Shown here piece after piece: positions 12,505 through 24,225 of a DNA stretch of 64,000 bases. Positions within the stretch are counted from its first letter, which is position 1; each line of letters begins with the position of its first letter. The stretch lies in contig NC_135251.1 in assembly GCF_964204865.1 (NCBI RefSeq), positions 12,400,001 to 12,464,000 on the forward strand. The letters are read 5' to 3'. The DNA is from Styela clava. Lineage: Eukaryota; Chordata; Ascidiacea; Stolidobranchia; Styelidae. Under the pieces are notes generated by a model, which saw nothing but the letters and a program-made list of their open reading frames with translations, did no database searches and was not told where the DNA came from. The position numbers were made by a program, and so were the translations under genes.

Positions 12505-13711
12505 AATTCAACTAAGTTGGATTTTTTTGTACTAAGCTCCCGCCAACGCTCAAAATAAGAAAATTAGTAGATATCCAGTTAGGGTTAGGATTCCAGATTG
12601 CACTGAGAATCCCAATTTTAAACTCATTCATAACCCGAACTGGATGACTACTACCTTATTTCAAAACGTGGCTGGTGTGTTTTATCACATATTTATGCGT
12701 TATTGGCGGGGACTTCTTACATAAGATCCCGGAGATTTTCTCTTATATTAGCCTTTCAATCATGAATACGTTATTATCAGCCTTGCAATTTTTACCAATG
12801 AATACAGAATTCAGAAAGTTGGGTAGCTAACTCGCGCCCAAATACTTTCTCAAACGAATAAAAATATGAACAATATATATATTTATACATACCCCTGAGC
12901 AATCTGATATTATTGTTTCACAAAGTGCGTGACAAAAAGGTTTAGAAAACAAGAGAAATTTCATTCGCTGAATACGAGCGTACCAGAGCAGACACACACA
13001 CATACTGAATATAAATGCTTTTTCCCCTTCTTATTATGAATCAACAAGTTCAATGTAGTTCAACAATGTAGCTCTATTTTGCTCATGAATCCAAATCCTT
13101 TATGGTAAAATTTACTTAGAACTGGAGCGATAAATACGACATGAAAATTCAATAAACCTCTGTTTAACTTGCCATTAGATCAAGGAACATTAAATCATAA
13201 AAATATTATGCAACAAAATCAGTATGGTAAGAGCAGTGAACTAAAAAAAATATTAAAATTTAAATTAAATTAGTCAAATATATAAATCTGTGAATGACAA
13301 GAATCTACATCAACATTCCCCAAAATGCGGACATTTTTTTGTAAATATGAAGCAAAACTTTTTTTGGTATAGGTCGATATACTGATGCAGTTTTCATTGA
13401 TACAACAAATAAAAAAATATTTCACCATTTTTGTAAAAATACAGTGATGTTCAAAGAAGCTTGACATAATACATAATGTGATATATGCTAATTTAAGACT
13501 GAGAAACAGAAAAGTACAGTTAGGAAAATACCAAAATGTAATTTAAAGCTCCATAATATACCTACCGGTACATCAAAAATCATTTGCTATTAGTGTAGTT
13601 TTACAACCTAATACCAAACAATTACTTGTGGATGTTGATCTGTTTGAAAGCTCATAAGCTACTATGAGAATTAATTTTGTAAGTAAACTACCAAATAATA
13701 GTTATATTTTA
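12505..13711. other. Non-coding stretch
   Basis: AT-rich, no supported gene or element border. Probably downstream of the five-exon gene whose stop is at 14,126. Unit B differs here by short insertions at about 50,360-50,440 and 50,700-50,765. Confidence 0.4.
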
Positions 13712-13914
13712 CAGGGTGTCCATAAAGTCTTAAAAGTATTTAAAAATGGAATTTATCGATACCATATATTGTTTTGACCCTCACAGATAAATAAATGAAG
13801 TAAAAATACTTAAACAATTACTGATTAATTAAGATACAACAAACCTGTTCAAGATATATGTAGAACTGCCTTCATAACAAAATTGAAATTGAAAGGGACT
13901 TTATGGACACCCTT
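13712..13914. mobile_element. Tc1/mariner-type MITE, 203 bp
   Basis: Inverted ends CAGGGTGTCCATAAAGTC and AAGGGTGTCCATAAAGTC (read inward) are flanked by TA on both sides, the usual target of Tc1/mariner elements. No coding content. An intact copy is at 51,197-51,399. Confidence 0.8.
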
Positions 13915-14125
13915 TAGGTATCAAATAATATAGTAAACAATGAAGTATATTTTGCAGCAAATATTGTCTTAGGCACATTTAATTTGAACTTTTTTCGCGG
14001 AAGTTGATGACTTCAGAAAGCAAAAATGCTTATTGTATTTGCCAGTGTTGAAGTTTTTCGCGGTTTATATTAATACCTTTGCATATTTGAATTACAAATT
14101 AAAGTTTCAAAAAGGTTAGACGTTG

Positions 14126-16636
14126 CTATTTAGTTCGGTTGGTGTCTGCGGAAGAATCAGAAGTAAAATCCAGTGTTCCACCCTCCACTCTATCAAGAAC
14201 TATAAATCCTGCGCTTGAACCTGAAAAATGAGGTATGTCTACATTAAGAGTAAAAAGGCAACATTTAAACAAATCCGCTGGTTAAGTTTCACAATCACAT
14301 ATCGCATTAGTACCATTACCCTCTGGCATTACTATTTAAGATACCGGTAGATCACTGTATCAATATTTTAATTCCTGGAGCATTGTCTTCTCTGAAAAAA
14401 ATGAAGTCAAAATTGTGTCAAATCGCAACAAATTTATTTCAATTAATTACCCATGACAATGCCGATCCATAATGTTATAGCACCATTACAATAATACTGG
14501 ACACTGGACAGTATGCTGCTATTTCTCCAAGTCAATTTTATTATTTCATCATTTTCCCTCATAAAAATATCTTTAAAGCCGCTTTAAATACCTTTTAAAC
14601 CCGCTGTTCTCAGTGTCATATTACTGTCACTTGAAGATAGATTGAAATTCTTTGTATTTCGTGCAGTTACGATAGATGTTTCGGTGCCGGGTATGCCTCC
14701 TCCAACTGTGAAAGTCATTTTGGTCTTGTCACAAGGATAAGAGAAACGAAAGAGTCAGAGCAACGCTTCCCAGCTGATGGCCCGTGACCCAGAGCTGGGT
14801 CTCCTTAAAATCCCCTTGGGTCTCTTTTTTTTAACAAAAACTTTCATTTGTTTTCTAGTAAATTTTCTATTTGGTATTGAAGTGTTGCTCTTTAATAATT
14901 GTATATGTGGAAAGGGTCACAGTGCAAAAAACTTGACAGCATCTATTCAAGTTAAGTAAAGCCACAGCCCACAGCACAATTTCAGAAAGTCGCTAGTGAC
15001 AAACAAGTGCAGTAATATGTGGTAAAATAAATGTTAGGTGAATATGATTGTTTGCTGACATAAAAGCACTAAATACCAATTAGTATTTGAGCCAACCTTC
15101 GATCACAAGATTATATAAAATTTTTTTTTTTTTTAATTCTGGTTCCCTTGAAAAAAGGTTGAGAACACTGGTTCAGTGCATACTCACTTCTAAAGTCAAT
15201 CGTGTTTATAAATGTAATGTGAAAAAACACAGTTTTACTCATTCTTTAAGCAAGAACAAACATCCTTGAAGAAGAACAGAAACAACCAGACTCCTGTCAT
15301 TAAACGATTCATAAAAACATTCAAAGAATGGGAATTTATGCTACATTAGGGCCATTTTTATTTTGTAAATATATCAACTTTTGCTTATTATATTGCCATA
15401 TAAAAGTTCAATTCATTTTTCTCACATACCAACTTCTTTAATAGTATTTTTGTGTTGTATCGTTACACCACTACATCCTTCAAATACATCCATGGACGCA
15501 GAACCGGTAGTGCAACCTTAATTACAGTGACAGAAAAAAAATATAAAAAATGAATAAGAGGTTTGCCCACTGAAAATCTCAGAATCTTTTTATCACTCTC
15601 TCCTCAAGGGCTACAAAGTGTTACATGATTTGTGTGTGGGATATTTAGTGAGATAATAATTGGTAATCGCTTTGGGAAAGACTTGTTTGTTTCGTTGAGT
15701 TATTATTCAGTATTACAACTACAAGGTACTGGTTTGATAATCAGACTATACACATTATGACGTTAATAAAAGTATTTAGATTTTACGTTCAACATTGAAA
15801 TATTTCATTGGGAAACGTAATGTTGGTTTTATTACCTTGAACTTTGCATGTTGCTTCTCTGTCATCTTTCTTCACATTGTGGCATCCGATGAAAACATTT
15901 TCTGCAATGTCAGTTCCTTGTCTTTTGGCTTCTATAACATAAAAACAAGAGAGTAATGTTAGCTATTATGAAAAGACAGCTTGCAATATACCTAACGGAA
16001 TAGGTTTCAAATTTACAATTTTGCCGATCAAGTTAGCAAAACTTTCAAATAAAGGGTTCAGTAGCAAGATGAATTTGATTTGAAGTTTTGAAATAGCATC
16101 TGCGCCGACGAAGAAGAACTCACTAATGCCAGCGATTTCTCTCATATCGGTATCGCTACAACAAGTACATAAGAGAAATAGCTTGCTTGATTTCGGGTGA
16201 TCGACTACGTCTCGTTATTATATTTTGGAAGGTTTTTACATTGCTGTGATACTCTGGCGCAAGATGCTCATGCATAAATCCACATGGTTTCAATAGCTTT
16301 TCACTTTGAGCATAATTTTCTGGAGAGATAATACCAACACACACATATCGTGTTATTGAAATGATTAAATCAATACAGTTTATTTTTAAAGCAATCCCGC
16401 GTAAGAATAAATCAAAACAATAATACAATTCGGAGGCTCGTCAAGTCGCTCGATTCTGAAATTTGAGGAATCATAAACAATTGTTAAATTGGCAATATTT
16501 TCAATCTAGCAATAAATTAATTCTTACGGAACTCTGTCGATTTTCCTCTGTTGTTGATATTAACATTGTTACATCCAATATATAAATTGCCAATCTCTTT
16601 CGGTCTCTTTGAATCCAAAAATCGTCTTCCCGACAT
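14126..16636 (-). CDS. Five-exon gene with repeated RHIM-like motifs, unit A
   Basis: Exons 16528-16636 (ATG), 15836-15931, 15430-15516, 14592-14705 and 14126-14220 (TAG) join in one frame to 166 residues. Every intron is phase 1 with GT..AG ends, so the exons are symmetric and could be gained by duplication. Each exon holds one repeat. The first three read LYIGCNNVNI, VFIGCHNVKK and VFEGCSGVTI, and exons 4 and 5 carry weaker versions. The pattern (hydrophobic, aromatic, x, G, C, x, N/G, V, x, I) resembles RHIM-type amyloid motifs, for example C-S-G-V-x-I followed by N-T-I in repeat 3; that link is inference. There is no signal peptide or membrane segment, so it is probably intracellular. An acceptor (TTTGTAG) ends 18 bases before ATG. 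The unit B copy differs by one I/V change and four silent changes seen by eye. I recognise no family. Confidence 0.72.
16096..16260. repeat. Inverted core of the 16.8-kb MITE inside intron 1
   Basis: This stretch is a diverged reverse-complement copy of the centre of 16,836-17,287, sharing the tcgggtgatcg, gcttgctt and atctgcgccgac motifs. It lies in the first intron of the five-exon gene. The unit B copy is at about 53,620-53,790. Confidence 0.6.
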
Positions 16637-16835
16637 GATAATTTATTTTAGACTACAAATATTATGCAAGAAACATCTATTACCGGTATTACATCAAAAT
16701 AGATCTTAAATCGTTTTAACCTCAGAATTCCAATGAAAATAAAAAATCTGACAATGAAAACTCAGTGCGATGGATGTAGAGGTATCTAAATGTTTTTTTT
16801 CAATGGGTAAAAAAAGTTGAAACCATGTGAAGACA

Positions 16836-17287
16836 GGGTCTGGTATAGTTTAGTACCACATGTACTTCTAGTTGACCTGGCTCAACAATTTTTGCATATG
16901 TCAATCCTAACCCCTACCTGACTACGTCACCGAAAAAGTACGTCATTTCGACGTCACAGTGGCGTAATAAGGCCCACCGAAGTATGAGGATGCTCGTCCA
17001 AAACGCACAGACGATCACCCGAAATCGAGCAAGCAATCTCTCTCGTTTTGTCGTCACAACGATCACTATAGGAGAGAAATCGCGGCTTTAGCAAGTTCGT
17101 TATCGGCGGCGCAGATGTCATTTCGGGCGATCGTAATTATACTTTGGCAATCCCTATGACGTGTGGTGACGTCGTAGTGACGTAATTTTTGGATGGCATA
17201 GTCAGGTGGGGGTTGGGAATAGCAAATGCAAAATTCGTCATGCTACGCCCACCGGAAGTACTTGTGGTACTAAACTATACTAGACCC
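16836..17287. mobile_element. MITE, 452 bp, 33-bp inverted ends
   Basis: Ends GGGTCTGGTATAGTTTAGTA and its near-exact complement. The centre holds several TGACGT/ACGTCA words. No coding content. It lies 200 bp upstream of the five-exon gene. Counterpart 54,494-54,950. Confidence 0.8.
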
Positions 17288-17623
17288 GTAAAGACATCCT
17301 CTTTTTTACCAGTTTACAGTTCATTATGACAGCTTTCAGCAGATCCATATTTTCATCCCATAAAAAAATTACTATTGAATGAAAAATATGTTGAATCATT
17401 GCAAAAAAATGGACGTTTGACCTTTGACCCCCAAACATTGTTTCTATACTTAACATTCGCGTAAGATTATTGGATAAATAAAATACGTTGAATCAAAGCA
17501 AAATAGACATACTTTGTCATTTATTTTGGAAGTGTTTTTTGACGTAGAACTATTGGATGAAAAATACGTCAAATCAGGACAAAAAGGATGTTTGACCTTT
17601 GACCCCAAACATTGTTCTATGCC

Positions 17624-18010
17624 CAGGGGTGGGCAACCTTTTTCGGCTCGCGTGCCAAAATCGACTAAATTTAACGACAAACTTCTTCTGCGTGCCGACC
17701 AAAACTAAAAAATAATTCTTTGCTATTTTCAACGCAAAAATAAACCTCCCAAACAGGAACAGACAGATTCACTATTCGGGAAAATATCAGTCCGGCAAAT
17801 AGTTTCGATTGCTTTTCAGTGAGACTTCTGCTCCTGCGTTACCGATGATAGAGATTTAACATTGCGTTATCATTTTGTAACTTCCAAAGAAATACACAAA
17901 GTAATGCAGTTGCAAAGTTTTTAAGACACGAAAAATGTTCGGGAATGGCATCCCAATCACGCAATAGTTTGTTGTCTGCACTTCTCTCTTGTATTCCCTT
18001 CCCTAAGGAT
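17624..18010. mobile_element. Truncated non-autonomous hAT (CAGGGGTGGGCAAC type)
   Basis: Left end CAGGGGTGGGCAACC matches the full 772-bp copy at 55,247-56,018. The right part is missing: unit A jumps from about 18,010 directly into the THAP upstream sequence, a deletion of some 960 bp relative to B. Confidence 0.7.
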
Positions 18011-18147
18011 TAAGGTTTACCGGACGGCAAAAAAAACAAAAACGACCATTTGGCTCCTGTCAGTTGCAAGTCGGATTATACGTTTCCTTTCCATTTTTTT
18101 CGACTGTTGAAAATGGTTATTTCGTATTGTTCCGTTGGCTGTACGTA

Positions 18148-18155
18148 CTATAGAC
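18148..18155. repeat. 8-bp target-site duplication, left
   Basis: CTATAGAC, repeated at 20,152-20,159; a single copy is present at the matching site near 56,733 in unit B. Confidence 0.9.
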
Positions 18156-20151
18156 CAGTGATTCCCAAAGTGGGCGAAATCGCCCCCCGGTGGGCGAAAA
18201 CAATAAAGAGGGGGGCGAAAAAGTCGAAGGGGGCGAAAAGAGCCAAAAGGGGCGATAGGGGGGCGATTCGCAAAACCTGTTTTTGTTCGGCGCATCGTGC
18301 ACTTGATTACGGTACTGTACTCTGCGTGATTTCGTAGATTTGAATCGCGTTGGAGATTATCACACGTGAAAGGATTGCTGGACTCGTCTTCGCAGTGAGG
18401 TACGTTAGTTTGCGTATCCTAGTAGTTCAAAAAATACGGCCGGAGTAAAATATCTGGCCCAGCACGCATCATTGAATGGACCTTTCCCGACCTTTGACCC
18501 CTAAAAATTCTTTTTATGCTTTAATATTTTAAAATATTCAGTGCTTATTTTATGAGTGGTTTCGCGAGTTGTTGCCTGTAAAAGGGGGTATTTGTTTCAA
18601 ACCATAATTATGATTCATCGCATATAACGATCTGTTTTTTAAAATTACCGGTAAAGAATTTTAGACAAGTCTACTACAGCTATTTCTATACTAATTTTTG
18701 ATTACTGTAATTAAACTGAAAATTCTAGGAAGACAAAGTGATCATTGACTTATTTGATTTATATGTAAAATCCGGAAAACAACTAAAAACTAACGAATAT
18801 AATTCGAAAACGCGAAAATGGGGTAATGTTCAAGACCACGTCTGAAAATCTGTCTGAGCGGATGCGAAAGCGGCCATTGTTTGTTTTTGCATCTTGCTGA
18901 TTGGCTAATGTCACGAAGTAAACAAGGAAGTCTATGCCCGGGGAAACATCCAAACGGCGGTTTTGACGATGAATTAATTTTATTTATAATCTACGCTCGA
19001 GGAGTAAATTACATTTTTTTAAGTAACAGAATTTATCGTGAGACACGTTTACACTAAATTTTATTATATCCTAAAAATTCTATTAAACAGATACTCGTTT
19101 AACGAGCTTACAATTTATAATTATAATAATTAGACAAATCAAAACACGCAGAAAAGCTGATGCTGAATGCAGGGGTTCAATAGCGCAGTAAATATACGAA
19201 TATATTGTATTGCAATAAGGAAATTAAATTCATATTCTATTCGAGAGATTCATCACTGCTTAATTTTTGTAAGAATGTATCTTCTTTATCAAAGTTTCAC
19301 AAACCATGCAAAAATATTCACTTCGATGTTTGGAAGTACATATTTGTGCGAACAATCATTTTTGTAATGAACATTACAAAGAACAAGCAATAAACTAGGA
19401 TTAGTGATGCTCATTCAGAAAATCTTCCAATCTTGGCGTCACATTAAATGTCATTGTAATAATTTTTTAATAAGACGACTGAGTGGAGTTCACGAATTGT
19501 CGCAGTTTTTGCACGATGTTCCGTTTTTAACATTCAAAAAATATATGCGATCCGCAAAAGAATAGCAACCCTGAATTTTGTCCCGCGAGCGACTTGAAAT
19601 TTGCCGACCCCTGAGCCATCCAAGTTCACTAATCCAAAACAAATGGCTGATTAATTCTATGTACTGGTGATCGGACTGACTGGAGGACGTGGTAGGATGA
19701 GGAATGGGGGATGGATTTAACCGAAGACCGTTATATATCATGTATTTCGGTGAAGGTCATCAGGCTGTAGGGATAAATGAGATGTACCTAAATCATTAAT
19801 ATAAGTTTTGAAAAATTAATTTTGTTTTTGAGAAGGTAGAACCCTGGATTCTTTCATTTCCGACTTCTGATATGGTGAAAAGGGGGTTTTCAGCCGTGAC
19901 ACTATTGGTATCAAAACAACTAAATCGCCTTTCCATTAGTAAACGGGGTAATTTTATATATATTAAAAAACTCGCTGAAGAACACCAAGCTCATCCATCT
20001 CAATCAAAAACACTATAAACTATGATTTGTCTCCGTATTTGGTCTGTAATATATTCGTTTCAGACTTCAATTTTTTTGCAGTGCCGGGGGGCGATGAAGT
20101 TGTATAAACTACTGTAGGGGGGCGATGGTACAAAAAGTTTGGGAAGCACTG
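18156..20151 (+). mobile_element. Charlie-type hAT element, 1,996 bp, unit A only
   Basis: Ends CAGTGATTCCCAAAGTGGGC and, read inward from the right, CAGTGCTTCCCAAACTTTTT. Flanked by CTATAGAC. It keeps only the C-terminal part of a transposase (19,842-20,018) and stretches of unrelated AT-rich DNA, so it is internally deleted. Runs of GGGGGCGAAA near the left end are typical of this terminal type. Confidence 0.9.
19842..20018 (+). pseudogene. C-terminal remnant of ZBED5-like hAT transposase
   Basis: An open stretch ending in TAA reads KRGFSAVTLLVSKQLNRL followed by a short tail with HQAHPSQ. This matches the conserved end of ZBED5/FAM200-like transposases. The rest of the coding region is absent. 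Confidence 0.7.
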
Positions 20152-20159
20152 CTATAGAC
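20152..20159. repeat. 8-bp target-site duplication, right
   Basis: CTATAGAC, partner of 18,148-18,155. Confidence 0.9.
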
Positions 20160-20391
20160 AACGAAATGGATCTTCAGTTATATTCCACTGTTTTCAAAAG
20201 ATCCGGAACGTCGCGCAATGTGGATATCATCTATTGGCAGGACTGCTTGGTGTCAAGTCCAGAAGTCATCTCGCTTGTGTTTCACTGTTTGCGGACAGCA
20301 TTTCGTTGACGGTGAGTGATAATGTGCCGTTATCAATTTCTTTAAATATTTATAAGCTTCCTCATTTCAATCAATGAGCATATATTACCAT

Positions 20392-20600
20392 TCTATGTCG
20401 GGATTAGTTAGTCAGTTATTTGTTTTCAGAAGCATGGACTTGATGGTGGGGGATGTCGTAATCGACCAACAGTCGCGTGAGCCATCCTCAGTGGGTGGAG
20501 AGCTGCAATCCTCTCGCACATAACTATCCCCGCATGGGATTGGAACCTGTGAAACTACCAGGGTGATCAGAGATGCGGTGGCGAGCGTATCTCTAGATGG
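20392..20600 (-). repeat. SINE-like repeat copy, partial
   Basis: Shares with 24,226-24,512 the gggattagttagt, agcatggacttgatggt and ctctcgcacataac blocks. Lies between the two inverted THAP copies. Confidence 0.65.
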
Positions 20601-20744
20601 CGAATTCAATTGAATTCTGGTTATTTTTTGCATGAGCACTGGCGTTAAACTTTAGGTATCTATTCAACTTTGCACACTTACTAATAGATTACCTGCTAAC
20701 TAGGGAAACAATACCTTATGGCAATTGATGATTAATTCCTTACA

Positions 20745-21190
20745 CAAGTCAAGTCTGCAAGTAGGCCTACCAATAACAGTAGTTTGTCATCTGCTTTCCA
20801 TTGAAATGAGGGAGCTTATGAATATTGAAAAAAATTGATAACGGCAGTACGGCACATTATCACTCACCATCAACGAAGTGCTATCCGCAAACAGTGAAAC
20901 ACAAGCGAGATGACTTCTGGACTTGACACCAAGCATTCCTGCCAATAGATGGTATCCACATTGCGCGACGTTCCGGATCTTTTGAAAACAGTGAAATATA
21001 ACTGAAGATCCATTTCGTTGTCTATACTATACGTACAACCAACGGAACAATACGAAATAACCATTTTCAACAGCCAAATAAAACGGAAACGTATAATCCG
21101 ACTTGCAACTGACAGGAGCCAAATGGACGTTTATGTTTTTTTGCCGTCCAGTAAACAAAGTCACGTGACCCGTGCAAGTCCTCTATAGCC
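20745..21190 (-). repeat. Inverted second copy of the THAP segment
   Basis: Reverse complement of the THAP exon and flanks, closest to 56,560-57,015 in unit B. It contains the exon at 20868-21064 (minus, donor GTGAGT) with the same frame break. With 18,010-20,345 it forms an inverted repeat in unit A; unit B has only one copy. Confidence 0.8.
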
Positions 21191-21199
21191 TTAGAATTT

Positions 21200-22155
21200 T
21201 AGCATTTCAGCTTCGATATTAAATGTATAACATCTAGCAAAGGACCTGACTGTACGTAATCTGCACTTTAATCTATCTATGCCTTTCTGTGGTCGAGTTG
21301 TCCGCCTCCCATCTATTCTATACTTAGTGACTTACTGACCTAAAGTCACTTCGGTCTGTACTCTATAGTCAACAGGTCTATAGCAGGAGGTTTCCCCGAC
21401 CCTTGACACCAGAAAGGTTCTCCATATAATTTACTAGCCTACAGCAAAATTTTCAATGATTATTTTGAATTTTCTGGAGAGGGGAAGCTTACAAACTGGT
21501 TTACATGTTCAAAATTATCATTTTTAATGAAATATTCAACCACGTGCCGCTTACATGTACTGATAGATGATTTTAGCCTATTCTGTTCTGTCGCAAATTT
21601 TTCGAGAATAATTTTTAAATATTGTTAAAACCACAGAGAGTCGGATGCTTTTGCTTATGTTTTGAAAAAAAAAGTACAAAAGAAAAAGAGAAAAATTGCA
21701 TTCTTCAAAGATCAAAACGAAGTTTTTTTTTCCGAAGATAAACCCTAAAGGATGGCGGCACTCTACTTGCTGTGGAAGTGGCCAGGGCGGTACAAAAATA
21801 ATTTGTTGTCAAAAAATATGAAATATATTCTTTCACGTAGTTCCATTATTAGCGACTTTCATTTTGAGAAGTAGACTGTATAAAACTAAATATCCTCCAT
21901 TCAAAATTACCCAACCAGTGAGCTTGGTGCATTGTTTTTGATTTATCACATTGTATTTGTTATTGCAAATGACGTCATAATAATTTTCGAGGGGTTTTCA
22001 GGATATCTGATATTCCATTGTTGTTGTTCTCACGGGAAGTTTATACACATTCTACAAAGCCTGATGTTGCGCTATGTTGAAATCAGTGAATGATTTTAGT
22101 TCAAAAATTAATACGGGAAATCCCGTGTTTCCTTGAAAACTAGACAGGGTTACCT
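21200..22155. other. Unit A-specific stretch, no gene seen
   Basis: Part of about 2.7 kb absent from unit B. 21,430-21,600 resembles 33,000-33,170 (cagcaaaattttcaat and ttttctggagagggg), so it is probably an unidentified dispersed repeat. Confidence 0.4.
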
Positions 22156-22487
22156 TACCGTATTTGCTTGTTTTGAAGCCCGGGCCAATATTTTTTAAGT
22201 CAAACTCATTAACCGGGCCCTTATTCAAGCACGGGCGCTTGTTATTTTTAAAGTAAAATTATACACAAAAATTACGGTATCTTTGAAGACAAATATTTGA
22301 CGACATTAATTCGTTGTGACAAAAGCGCTTCTTATTTCCTATTGTTCTCTACCACTGAAGAATCAGCTTTTACATCAGGCGGGTATTCAAGCACCGGCCC
22401 TTATTTATTTTTATGTTCTGTTCACACGGGCGGCTATTCAAACGGGCCCTTAATTAAGATCGGGCGGTAAAACGAGCATATACGGTA
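22156..22487. mobile_element. MITE, 332 bp, TACCGTATTTGCT ends
   Basis: Left TACCGTATTTGCTTGTTTT pairs with right TACCGTATATGCTCGTTTT (read inward). Internal gggcc/gcccg words recur. Non-coding; present only in unit A. Confidence 0.7.
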
Positions 22488-23320
22488 TTTCAATTTTCTT
22501 TCGAAAAAGAACACTAGGGCTATCCTTGGGATGTCTTCTATTTTCATTTATCAAAAACCAAATTATAAAGTAGATAATTACGAGATTTTCAAATATACAA
22601 AATATGAAAACCGATATCCGTTTACTTATAAATAACACGTTTATATTTAAAATAACTGCTAAACATATATTGGTAATTATTTAAATCATGTAGGAGAGAT
22701 TTTTCAATAATTTTATTCGTCTCCTCTTTTGCGTGAATATTTAACCTTAAATTGAGAAAACATTTCAAAATTTTAAAAGCGATATTGTGGCAAGATGGGA
22801 AATTATATTTCAAGCAACCTCATCTGTCAGAAAAGTAACAAGCGAACATATTTTATGAAAGGCATTAATATTTGCGCGAAATATAGTTTATACTTCGCGC
22901 AAAAATACGATCGCTTTTTTGGATGGGTGGCATAAATATTGGGTAAAACTATCAATTTTCAAATATTTATCAGGTGTGTAAGACCTAAAAAGAGTTAGTA
23001 ACGATTGTGGGCATTCATCGGGATTGACACTTCCCATAGAAACAAACAAACAATTTGAACCCCGTGTCTTTATAGGGTTCCCCCGGAAACATCAAGGCTA
23101 ATTTTTCACTGTTAGATATCGATAAAATTACAATTAAGTTTTATCAATGAAAACGTAGAAGACATGATGGCGTCGCTAGATCACCTAGTAAATATTTTAT
23201 ATTTTTGGACGCAAAAGAATCGAAATATCCTGCCAATAATAAGTTGACAAGAGCTGCAACACCAGTCGCGGCGGCTGGTTTTTAAATTTTGTACCTTATA
23301 ATGTACATGCTTAGATGAAA
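22488..23320. other. Unit A-specific stretch between two MITEs
   Basis: AT-rich, no supported gene. Short minus-strand frames at 22,450-22,813 have no recognisable content. Confidence 0.3.
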
Positions 23321-23851
23321 TTCATTAGGCCGCACAAATATCAATCATCGTGCGGTTTCGTGAAAGTTGCGTTAGTTATCTTATCATCCCGTGTGAGTCA
23401 TGCAACTTTGAAACATCATATCTCGCGAACCTTATGTTATATGCAGATAAGTTTTATATTGTTTGTAAGACAATCTAGGAGACTAATTATAATTATGAGA
23501 TAGAGCCAACTTTAGTCAAACAACATGTCCCTAATTACTTCGTTACGCAATTACGTCGCAACTTAGCAACGTTCCGTATGAAAAACACATATCGCGTACC
23601 TTCGCAAGTGTGAAACCTCATTAACCTAATGCATACGTTTAAATCAGGTACTATTTGAACTGGTATTATGATACCTGTTCACACCATGCCGAAAGTTTAA
23701 AGCCTGCGTTTTACATTAATCATTCCAGAAGCTGATGAAATGAATTTTCTCGGGAAAATTTTTCTTAATTTAACGAGCTGTTGCAACAGTTTCTCCAAAA
23801 ATTTTAGAATGTAAACGATCTCATGGCTAGCACCTTGTGCGGCCTAATGAA
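23321..23851. mobile_element. MITE, about 530 bp, 17-bp perfect inverted ends
   Basis: TTCATTAGGCCGCACAA at 23,321-23,337 and its exact complement at 23,835-23,851. Exact borders and the target duplication are unclear because the flanks are A/T runs. It ends at the point where unit A and unit B resume similarity. Confidence 0.75.
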
Positions 23852-24225
23852 AAAAAAATACTGAATTTGAAAATATAAGTATTATTGATATTAATTTATT
23901 TCTATATTATTAAGCAGTCATTACGAATTGGCAATACATTCCATAAATTCTATCAACGACAACTCAGTGATCACCCAATCTGATATATTACAAGATTCTC
24001 AAATATATGGATACGAAAATAAAACGAAATAGTACTGTTGCCAAATCTTTCATAGTAGTTTTCCTGACATCGGCTGAACAACATATCGCATCCATCGCAA
24101 ACACCAAACTGCCTACAAGTGCGCAATTTTTCATTTTGATGACGTCACATAAAATTCGTAGAGGAAAACCGATCCCATAAAGCCGACAGTAATTTTGAAA
24201 TAAATAGGCTACACATAATAGGTTA

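Larger units (their letters stand above)
18113..20311 (+). pseudogene. THAP-domain exon split by a hAT insertion
   Basis: Coding parts are 18113-18155 and 20160-20311, interrupted by the 18,156-20,151 element. The N-terminus has a C-x3-C pair (YCSVGC). After a one-base frame change come ERRAMWISSIGRTAW and CGQHF, which fit the conserved Trp and the C-x2-H of the THAP zinc-binding domain. A GTGAGT donor follows at 20,312. The frame break in the cactgttttc region is shared by all three copies in the window, so the sequence was dead, or belongs to an old P-type transposon, before it was copied. Confidence 0.6.
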
